Below, one piece after another: positions 1-5,121 of a stretch of 5,121 bases of DNA; the stretch's first letter is position 1; each line of letters starts with the position of its first letter. The DNA comes from Candidatus Parabacteroides intestinavium (lineage in GTDB: Bacteria; Bacteroidota; Bacteroidia; Bacteroidales; Tannerellaceae). Below the pieces are notes generated by a model that saw only the letters and a program-made list of their open reading frames with translations, was not told the origin of the DNA and made no database searches. The position numbers and the translations under genes are program-made. The stretch lies in assembly GCA_019118725.1 (NCBI GenBank), contig DWYO01000254.1:1-5121 (forward strand), read 5' to 3'.

Positions 1-425
1 AAATGAAAGCTATACACCCTCCAAAAACCTGCATTACAAGGCAAGTAATCCACCTGTTGCACCTTCTCGGTCCCGACCGCCTGCATATACATGGCATCGG
101 TCATGTTTTTCATAAGAGGCATGGCTATAACAGCTACCTCCTCTGGTGTTTTCAGCGAAAGAATTGCTTCTTTGATAAACCGAATACCACAACCAGAATT
201 GTAAATACTTTGCCCATCATTCGTCTTATAAGAGACTCTGTCCACGTAAACCGTACGACTCCGGTTTACCTCCGGCGCGATATTTGCCGTGCGAATATGA
301 TAAACTACGGCAAGGACCATCACCATCGAGATAGCCAGTCCGGTACCGATAATATAGATGGCACTGAAAAAGCGTCGTTGCTTCATCATCTGCCATGCCT
401 GTCTGATATATAAACTATATCGCAT
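1..425 (-). CDS. MacB/FtsX-type ABC transporter permease (permease E), 3' part outside the window
   Basis: N-terminal 141 codons of a further permease, open to the left window edge. It begins MRYSLYIRQAWQMMKQRRFF and has TM1 at about 20-44, followed by the start of a periplasmic domain. The first 38 residues match permease C at 31 positions, and the DNA shares exact runs such as ACCATCGAGATAGCCA (322-337 and 3116-3131 on the plus strand). After TM1 similarity falls, but landmarks remain: AN-PE-NR-RT near 47-58, a VGTE motif near 117-120 and FWRVYSFH at the edge (FWTVYPFR in C). Two cysteines, Cys79 and Cys130, lie in the periplasmic part seen. The ATG at 425 is fixed by the alignment with C, and there is no Shine-Dalgarno site. 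The FtsX domain is not visible, so completeness of the gene cannot be judged. The plus-strand frame over this stretch is only its shadow. Confidence 0.9.
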   Translation of the reverse strand, partial: MRYSLYIRQAWQMMKQRRFFSAIYIIGTGLAISMVMVLAVVYHIRTANIAPEVNRSRTVYVDRVSYKTNDGQSIYNSGCGIRFIKEAILSLKTPEEVAVIAMPLMKNMTDAMYMQAVGTEKVQQVDYLPCNAGFWRVYSFH

Positions 426-434
426 AAGTATTTC

Positions 435-450
435 GTTTTTAAGTTTTTAA
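435..450. repeat. A/T-rich direct repeat, 2 x GTTTTTAA, before permease E
   Basis: GTTTTTAA occurs twice without a gap (435-442, 443-450), followed by a partial third copy, GTTTA (451-455). On the coding strand of permease E it gives an A-rich leader (TAAACTTAAAAACTTAAAAA) just before the start. In Bacteroidota, A-rich unstructured leaders often stand in for Shine-Dalgarno sites, so a role in translation is plausible. It is also simple enough to be chance. Confidence 0.4.
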
Positions 451-458
451 GTTTACCC

Positions 459-503
459 GTTCATAAGTTCCCAGTATACTTCAACCTGAAAGAACTCATA
501 AAC
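459..503 (-). repeat. Inverted repeat in the leader of permease E, possible RNA hairpin
   Basis: GTTCATAAGTTC (459-470) and GAACTCATAAAC (492-503) form 12-bp arms around a 21-nt loop. In the minus-strand transcript all 12 positions pair, ten as Watson-Crick pairs and two as G-U wobbles. It lies 34 nt before the ATG of permease E. No U-run follows on either strand, so a rho-independent terminator is unlikely. It could be a leader structure or a binding site for a dimeric protein. Confidence 0.5.
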
Positions 504-529
504 TTGATAAATAAGCCCCATACTCCGAA

Positions 530-588
530 GTTTCAAGGGATGAAACTTTAGTTTCACCCAATGAAACTACTGTTTCATGCCTTGAAAC
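530..588. repeat. Three tandem 21-bp dyad units, GTTTCA-N5-TGAAAC
   Basis: Three perfect dyads lie at 530-546, 551-567 and 572-588, with 5-bp centres AGGGA, CCCAA and TGCCT and 4-bp linkers TTTA and TACT. The six half-sites start at 530, 541, 551, 562, 572 and 583, an average period close to 10.5 bp, so all face one side of the helix. The outer ends also pair: GTTTCAAGG (530-538) with CCTTGAAAC (580-588). CTCCGA flanks the array on both sides as a direct repeat (523-528, 590-595). In minus-strand RNA, bases 559-537 can fold into a hairpin: GGG, UGAAAC, a UAAA loop, GUUUCA, one bulged U, CCC. No U-run follows, so it is not a standard terminator. An operator array, an RNA element and a dispersed intergenic repeat are all possible. 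Confidence 0.85.
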
Positions 589-612
589 GCTCCGATTTCC
601 CGAGACTTTTTC

Positions 613-1896
613 TCATTCATCACGCAAGGCGTCCGAAGGATTCATGTGTGATGCCTGATTGGCGGGGATATAAATCGCAATAACAATGCTGACCGCCAAG
701 ATGCACCAAGTGATGAAATTGGTAATCAGGAAGCGGAGCGGTTTGTTGTCCGGCAGGTAATTACCTCCGTCATACGCGCCTAAGGTTCCCGTCATATCGA
801 GCGCTACCAATTGTATTTCAATAAACATCGCAATGATTCCGGCCACACTCATCAAGCAAATACCTTCCCAATAAAACATCCAACGGATATTCGCCCGGGT
901 CGCCCCCATCGCCATCTGCAGTCCTATCTCACCTTTTCTCCGGCTGATACGGTACCAGAAGGTTCCGATAACACAAAGGATAATGTTCAGCAAAAAGAAC
1001 AGGAACAAGAGCATATTAGAACGGATTTCGTTCGAGATACCGAATGACTTATCTGTCTGCTGGTGGATATGCTTATACGAGTCGAATGATAGCAAATAAT
1101 AATTCCCTATGCGCAATTCGGAAGTAAGCCGGTTTTTGAACGCACCAATCACCTCTGCCTCCTTCACGCCGTTCTTGAGCCGGATAGCAATCTCATAATC
1201 GGTACAATTGCTCCCGTTAGCGCGCTCAAAAGAGTAGAACTTCGTTGTCGGACGTAGATAATCGAAGCGCTTCGTGTTGCCGACCACGCCAACGACCTGA
1301 TAGGTAACCCGACCATCCATATAACATACGATTTCTTTCCCGACCGCCTGCCCATTTGGAAAAAGAATTTTTGCCAATGTTTCATCCAAGATAACGCTAT
1401 GTTCGTTTATCTGAAAATCTTGCAAGGATACCTCTTTCCCTTCCGGATCGGTATAATGGAATACCTTGAAGTAGTCGCCCCGTATGTCAGATGCATGCCA
1501 CATACCGTTTATCCATAGCGTTGTATCTTGTGGAGACAAAATACCTCGCCCATAATAACTTTCCCCACCCGGGGTGGACATATCCCGAAAGAAAGCGATC
1601 GCTTCCACCTCCGGCATCTGTTTCAACCGGTCGATAATGCGAAGAAAATTCGCCTCTTTTTCCATGGAATCAGCCGCTGCCTCCTGGTATTCCGAATGCG
1701 TATCGGGCAATGTGCCCAACTTAATCTGCCATGTATCTTCCAAACTTTGATGACTGGGCAAATGGTAATTAAAGTTCAGGACGAAGAAATAGTCCGTAAT
1801 GTACCACAAAAAGCAAAACACCAGGCAAAGCTCCAGCAGGATGCTGATGTTGTTCCTCCAGCGGTTCCGTAATTGAGTCAATATCATGCGTAACAT
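613..1896 (-). CDS. MacB/FtsX-type ABC transporter permease (permease D), complete
   Basis: Complete 427-residue permease. TM1 is at about 18-41. A periplasmic MacB_PCD-like domain spans about 42-293, with the family-typical stretch HSVILDETLAKILFP (166-180), GKEI (186-189) and YQVVGVV (199-205). The FtsX domain has TM2 at about 295-315, the cytoplasmic motif RRKGEIGLQMAMGAT (319-333), TM3 at about 345-365 and TM4 at about 390-410. The C-terminus MNPSDALRDE and the segment GTFWYR (311-316) match permease A (MNPADTLHYE, GTFWLR), so A and D are one paralogous type, distinct from C and E. The ATG at 1896 is preferred over the Met codon at 1887 because a perfect AAGGAGG lies 7 nt upstream of it. 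The 12-bp gap to permease C points to co-transcription and probable translational coupling. The stop is TGA, followed by the 187-bp intergenic region. Confidence 0.95.
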   Translation of the reverse strand: MLRMILTQLRNRWRNNISILLELCLVFCFLWYITDYFFVLNFNYHLPSHQSLEDTWQIKLGTLPDTHSEYQEAAADSMEKEANFLRIIDRLKQMPEVEAIAFFRDMSTPGGESYYGRGILSPQDTTLWINGMWHASDIRGDYFKVFHYTDPEGKEVSLQDFQINEHSVILDETLAKILFPNGQAVGKEIVCYMDGRVTYQVVGVVGNTKRFDYLRPTTKFYSFERANGSNCTDYEIAIRLKNGVKEAEVIGAFKNRLTSELRIGNYYLLSFDSYKHIHQQTDKSFGISNEIRSNMLLFLFFLLNIILCVIGTFWYRISRRKGEIGLQMAMGATRANIRWMFYWEGICLMSVAGIIAMFIEIQLVALDMTGTLGAYDGGNYLPDNKPLRFLITNFITWCILAVSIVIAIYIPANQASHMNPSDALRDE

Positions 1897-1903
1897 CTTT
1901 CTT

Positions 1904-1910
1904 CCTCCTT
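1904..1910 (-). promoter_or_regulatory. Strong Shine-Dalgarno site of permease D
   Basis: The minus strand reads TAAGGAGGAAGAAAGATG: a perfect AAGGAGG with 7 nt to the ATG at 1896. Its first two bases are also the last two of the TAA stop of permease C. It decides the start of permease D over the Met three codons further in. The ATPase and permeases C and E have no such site, as is usual in Bacteroidota, so this site stands out. The arrangement suggests that ribosomes ending on C pass directly to D. Confidence 0.8.
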
Positions 1911-3219
1911 ATTTAATGATTAATGATTCCACAATAGGCCGACGGGCATACTTCCACGCCGGAGCCAAAGCAGATAGCAGGTTCAATATCAGGCAAACTC
2001 CTAACGTGATTGCCATGATTCCCCAATTGAACAGGAAGCTGAACGGGATTTCCAGCTCTACATTGTCCGGAAGCGCGTTAATGCTTCCTTCGTTCATAAT
2101 AAAGTCTGTAATCCAGTCGCGCGTGAAGTAAAAGATAACCCACGAAAGGAGCAATCCAACAAGGCTACCCAAGAAAGTAAACAAGAGGTTCTCACTAATC
2201 ACCTGCCGGAAAATTTCGCTCCGCGATGCACCGAACGAACGCCGGATACCCAGTTCTTCCATACGCCGTTCCATGCGCGAATCCGCCATTCCGGAAAGGC
2301 TGACCGCCGGTATCAACAGGAAAATCAGGTAAAACACCACATAGCGGGCTATTTCTTGGACGTAATCCGGTTCAGTATTAACCAAGCGACGGAAAACGGA
2401 TTGCCAATGCTTGTCGGGCTGGCCCAATAAAGAAATTTCATAATCGGGATAAATCTGTCCGTACCGACGGACATTTTCTATCACTTGCTGCTTCACATCA
2501 TTCACCTTACCCTTCTCTTTCACCAACAACATGGCATTAAAATACCCCAATGTCTGCGTCGGGTCAAAGTAGGTACGCATCTCTTCTTTATAAAGAGAGA
2601 AAGGAACATACACCTGTGCGTAAGTAGAGGATAACAGGGCAGAAGCACCCTGAACTACTCCCCTTACCTGATAGCTCTTAAAACCGATAAAAATCTCTTG
2701 CCCGATAGCCTTATCCGCCTCACCGAACAATCGCTTGGCAATGCCTTCGGTAATTACCGTTGCACGGATAGCCGATTCCTCATCCGCTTTCGAGAAGGGT
2801 TTGCCTGCCAAGAAGCGAAACGGATAGACCGTCCAAAAGTCGGTATTGACCGGTTTCATGACAATTTCAATCTGTTCTTGCGTACCTATCGGTTGCAGGT
2901 AATCAATCAGATTCTCCCGATAGGTAATCGCCATAGCCTCGATATCCGGAATATCCGCTACACAGGTCTGTATAAAAGGCAAAGAAATGGCAGCACTTGA
3001 TATGCCACCCTTTTTATTCTTTACCATGGCCATTTTCAGGCTCAACGTCCTATCCCGATTGTTCTCCGGATAAAGGTTCGCCAATTTCAGGTAGAAGCTA
3101 ATAGACAACACCATGACCATCGAGATAGCCAATCCCGTACTGATAATGTAAACGGCACTGAAAAAGCGTTCTTGCCTCATCAGTTGCCAAGCTTGTTTGA
3201 TATATAAATTATACCTCAT
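1909..3219 (-). CDS. MacB/FtsX-type ABC transporter permease (permease C), complete
   Basis: Complete 436-residue inner-membrane permease with the four-helix MacB topology. A short cytoplasmic N-terminus (MRYNLYIKQAWQLMRQERFF) leads into TM1 at about 20-44. A periplasmic MacB_PCD-like domain spans about 45-290 and includes TVITEGIAKRLFGEAD (154-169) and YQVRGVV (183-189). TM2 is at about 291-311, the cytoplasmic motif RRMEELGIRRSFGAS at 318-332, TM3 at about 343-366 and TM4 at about 398-418. It has no cleavable signal peptide, as expected for the family. The ATG at 3219 is 24 bp after the ATPase stop, without a Shine-Dalgarno site; the start is supported by the matching N-terminus of permease E. 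The stop codon TAA (1909-1911) overlaps the ribosome binding site of permease D. With the ATPase it probably forms an exporter or periplasmic mechanotransmission complex; partner and substrate are not visible. Confidence 0.95.
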   Translation of the reverse strand: MRYNLYIKQAWQLMRQERFFSAVYIISTGLAISMVMVLSISFYLKLANLYPENNRDRTLSLKMAMVKNKKGGISSAAISLPFIQTCVADIPDIEAMAITYRENLIDYLQPIGTQEQIEIVMKPVNTDFWTVYPFRFLAGKPFSKADEESAIRATVITEGIAKRLFGEADKAIGQEIFIGFKSYQVRGVVQGASALLSSTYAQVYVPFSLYKEEMRTYFDPTQTLGYFNAMLLVKEKGKVNDVKQQVIENVRRYGQIYPDYEISLLGQPDKHWQSVFRRLVNTEPDYVQEIARYVVFYLIFLLIPAVSLSGMADSRMERRMEELGIRRSFGASRSEIFRQVISENLLFTFLGSLVGLLLSWVIFYFTRDWITDFIMNEGSINALPDNVELEIPFSFLFNWGIMAITLGVCLILNLLSALAPAWKYARRPIVESLIIK

Positions 3220-3243
3220 ACGTTTTTGGGGTTATTTATGTTC

Positions 3244-3912
3244 CTACCCAATCTGTCTTCCATCAAAGAAGCGGATAGTACGGGAGGTCTGTTTGGCTTG
3301 TTGCTCGTTGTGCGTTACCATCACGATGGTACGCCCGTCCTCCTGATTCAGTTTGTGCAGGATTTCCATGACCTCGGCACCCATCTTGGAATCCAGGTTT
3401 CCGGTCGGCTCATCGGCCAAGATGATTTCCGGATTACCGATAATGGCACGGGCAATGGCCACACGTTGGCATTGTCCTCCGGAAAGTTGCGTGGGGAAAT
3501 GGCGCATACGATGAGAGAGACCAACCTTCTCCAGTACGGCAACGGCCGCCTCACGACGCTCTTTTGCGGAAACGTGCGGACGATATAATAAGGGGAGTTC
3601 TACATTATCCAACACATTCAGGGAGTTGATCAGGTGGAACGACTGGAATACGAATCCCAGCTTCTGGTTCCGAAAGGCAGCCAGTTGCTTGTCATCCATA
3701 TTCGCCGTGTTCACACCTGCAATCTCCACTGTTCCACTCGTTGGTAAATCTAAAAGTCCCATAATGTTCAGTAAAGTAGATTTTCCGCAACCTGAGGGTC
3801 CCATGATACTGAGGAACTCACCTTTATTAACGGTCAGGTTGACATTTTCCAATGCTACGGTTTCTAATTCTTTCGTACGATAAATCTTTTCTAATCTTGT
3901 TAATGTAATCAT
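3244..3912 (-). CDS. ABC transporter ATP-binding protein, MacB/LolD type
   Basis: Cytoplasmic ATPase that powers the neighbouring FtsX-type permeases; it is the only ATPase visible in the cluster. All the motifs of a working nucleotide-binding domain are present in its 222 residues: Walker A GPSGCGKST (38-46), Q-loop Gln90, ABC signature LSGGQ (143-147), Walker B IILADEP with catalytic Glu168, D-loop NLDS (172-175) and switch His201. The length of about 220 residues and the start ITLTRLEKIYRT fit the stand-alone MacB/LolD/YknY group, not the fused MacB of enterobacteria. One small oddity is Cys148 directly after LSGGQ, where Gln is usual (LSGGQQQR). The ATG at 3912 has no Shine-Dalgarno site upstream, and the leader is A/T-rich. 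The stop is TAG, and permease C begins 24 bp downstream. Lipoprotein transport (LolD) is less likely than a MacB-like role because several MacB_PCD-type permeases surround it. Confidence 0.96.
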   Translation of the reverse strand: MITLTRLEKIYRTKELETVALENVNLTVNKGEFLSIMGPSGCGKSTLLNIMGLLDLPTSGTVEIAGVNTANMDDKQLAAFRNQKLGFVFQSFHLINSLNVLDNVELPLLYRPHVSAKERREAAVAVLEKVGLSHRMRHFPTQLSGGQCQRVAIARAIIGNPEIILADEPTGNLDSKMGAEVMEILHKLNQEDGRTIVMVTHNEQQAKQTSRTIRFFDGRQIG

Positions 3913-3961
3913 GACGGTATATTTTATTCGTTATTTAATCTGTTTTTTAATTGACTTGATT

Positions 3962-5121
3962 TTACTCATAATGCAACGTATCTGCCGGGTTCATCCGGGT
4001 GATCTTCCCGGCCGGGATGCTGATGCCCAAATAAATCATAAGACCTAATACCAGATAGGTAGCTCCGAAAGTGGTGAAGAAACGCCATCCGGTGTAAGCC
4101 AAACGGTCGGTATCGGGCATGTCCAGGTAGAGCATATTGGCCATATAGATAATCGCAATGGGCAAAGTCAGCAACAAAAGAAGCAATCCCTCTCCATAAA
4201 GCTGGCCCCGCAAGCGGCTCTTTGAGGCCCCAAGAGCTGAGCGTAACCCGATTTCCGCCCGGCGTGATTGGGTCCGGAGCCAGAAGGTTCCGACAATCCC
4301 GAAAAAGATATTCGCCATCATAAAAGACACAAGGGCTATTTTCTTCTTTTGGTTGTCTATTCTATTTTTAAGCGCAGAATCGCGAAAATCATTCACGGGC
4401 TGAATATTCGATATGTATAAATTCCCCACTTCCAAACGTTCGCTCTGACGTTGCAGGAAAGCATCTATATTTTTCGGATCAAAGCCATTTTTCATCCGGA
4501 TAAAGCACTGAAAATGACCAATATCCAAATTTTTCATTCTATCTATCCAATCCTTGTCCGTCCGCATCAAATAGTAATAACGCTCCTCTCCATCTTCAAA
4601 TTCATTATAACGAATAGGAGTCGTAACAGCTGCGATTGTTTCTCCCGTAAGGTCATTTTTATTATACTTTACCTTCTTTCCAACTCCAGACTCTGTCCCA
4701 AAAAATTTCTTTTCCATATCAGCCGAAATAGTAATTGTACCCTGGCTATGCAGAAGCTCATCCGCCAAGGGCTTTCCTTCTTTTGTTTGAATACGGAATA
4801 CCCGGAAGTATTCTAAATCCACAACCAGTTGGTGATAAATATTTGACATCATGTTGTCTTGCGTAATGGTTAATGTATCATTTTCCCGAACTAATACCGA
4901 ATAAGCATTCGTTGCTAAATAAGGACACGAATACTTCCCTATACCAGCCGCTTCTACTTCTGGACATTGGCGTAAGCGTTCCGTCAATTCGATAAAATTC
5001 TCACCAGTCTGTGTGCGCTGTACAGAATCGGTTGTTTCTGTATGTTTTCCCACATTGACCACATAAACATTATTCGTATCGAAACCCAACGGGCGCATAT
5101 AAGTATACGTATCGACTAATA
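3962..5121 (-). CDS. MacB/FtsX-type ABC transporter permease (permease A), 5' end outside the window
   Basis: Inner-membrane permease subunit of a MacB-like ABC transporter. The frame is open to the window edge: the codons before the Met at 5098 read LVDTYTY without a stop, so that Met is internal and TM1 lies outside the window. About 385 residues are visible. A large periplasmic domain (MacB_PCD-like, roughly visible residues 1-260) is followed by the FtsX domain: a membrane helix at about 260-280, the cytoplasmic motif RRAEIGLRSALGAS at about 286-299, a very Leu-rich helix at about 311-332 and a last helix at about 347-368. It ends in MNPADTLHYE with a TAA stop. The ATPase gene starts 49 bp downstream, which supports one operon. 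By hand count the FtsX part (3961-4320) is about 52% G+C, but the adjoining periplasmic part (4321-4740) is about 37%. Family assignment is firm; substrate is unknown. Confidence 0.92.
   Translation of the reverse strand, partial: LVDTYTYMRPLGFDTNNVYVVNVGKHTETTDSVQRTQTGENFIELTERLRQCPEVEAAGIGKYSCPYLATNAYSVLVRENDTLTITQDNMMSNIYHQLVVDLEYFRVFRIQTKEGKPLADELLHSQGTITISADMEKKFFGTESGVGKKVKYNKNDLTGETIAAVTTPIRYNEFEDGEERYYYLMRTDKDWIDRMKNLDIGHFQCFIRMKNGFDPKNIDAFLQRQSERLEVGNLYISNIQPVNDFRDSALKNRIDNQKKKIALVSFMMANIFFGIVGTFWLRTQSRRAEIGLRSALGASKSRLRGQLYGEGLLLLLLTLPIAIIYMANMLYLDMPDTDRLAYTGWRFFTTFGATYLVLGLMIYLGISIPAGKITRMNPADTLHYE

Larger units (their letters stand above)
426..612 (-). other. 187-bp intergenic region between permeases D and E
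   Basis: This is the longest non-coding stretch in the window; the other gaps are 12, 24 and 49 bp. It holds the phased dyad array, the long inverted repeat and the A/T-rich repeat described separately, and no open frame of useful length. No good match to the Bacteroides promoter pattern (TTTG near -33, TAnnTTTG near -7) was found by eye, so a separate promoter for permease E is possible but not shown. Confidence 0.6.

Noticed and set aside
3..413. Open plus-strand frame of 136 codons
   Set aside because: It is antisense to the N-terminal part of permease E, which matches permease C in protein and DNA. The plus-strand translation is His- and Arg-rich with no family features.
426..520. Bacteroides-type promoter for permease E
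   Set aside because: No paired TTTG and TAnnTTTG elements at suitable spacing were found on the minus strand; the partial matches are no better than chance in A/T-rich DNA.
530..588. Short CRISPR array
   Set aside because: The repeated unit is 21 bp with only 4-5 bp between half-sites. There are no spacers of CRISPR length and no cas genes.
602..614. GAGA/TCTC inverted repeat with a T-run as a terminator after permease D
   Set aside because: The arms are only 4 bp, one overlaps the stop codon, and the T-run is in the loop and on the wrong strand for termination of the minus-strand transcript.
4451..4816. Plus-strand frame of 121 codons
   Set aside because: It lies wholly inside permease A on the opposite strand, has no recognisable domain or ribosome binding site, and is explained by the A/T-rich stretch.
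5096..5098. ATG at 5098 as the true start of permease A
   Set aside because: The frame continues upstream to the window edge without a stop, and a start here would leave out TM1 and the beginning of the periplasmic domain found in C and D.

Overview
The window looks like chromosomal DNA of a Bacteroidales bacterium (Bacteroides/Parabacteroides type). This is an inference from three things: the style of the permease proteins, the nearly complete absence of Shine-Dalgarno sites, and a moderate G+C content. No marker gene settles the genus. All genes lie on the minus strand, so transcription runs from high to low coordinates.

The window is one stretch of a MacB/FtsX-type ABC transporter cluster. 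In transcription order it holds: a permease whose 5' end is cut by the window edge (5121-3962, called permease A here); the only ATPase (3912-3244); a complete permease (3219-1909, C); a second complete permease (1896-613, D); and the first 141 codons of a further permease (425-1, E), which runs off the left edge. Gaps are 49, 24 and 12 bp within the first four genes, then 187 bp before E. The first four probably form one operon, and E may be read through or have its own control.

The permeases are of two types that alternate. A and D share one kind of C-terminal FtsX domain and end in MNPADTLHYE or MNPSDALRDE. C and E share an almost identical N-terminus (31 of the first 38 residues). A single separate ATPase apparently powers all of them. 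By family knowledge, such proteins are mechanotransmission ABC systems that work on substrates in the periplasm, often with an HlyD-type adaptor and a TolC-type outer-membrane channel. Neither partner is in this window, and the substrate cannot be deduced.

The most unusual non-coding signal is in the 187-bp gap (426-612). Six GTTTCA/TGAAAC half-sites alternate in orientation with start-to-start distances of 11, 10, 11, 10 and 11 bp. They form three tandem 21-bp dyad units at 530-588, all on one face of the helix. A second long inverted repeat (459-503) and an A/T-rich direct repeat (435-450) lie between this array and the start of E. No RNA genes, insertion sequences, CRISPR arrays or convincing rho-independent terminators were seen.
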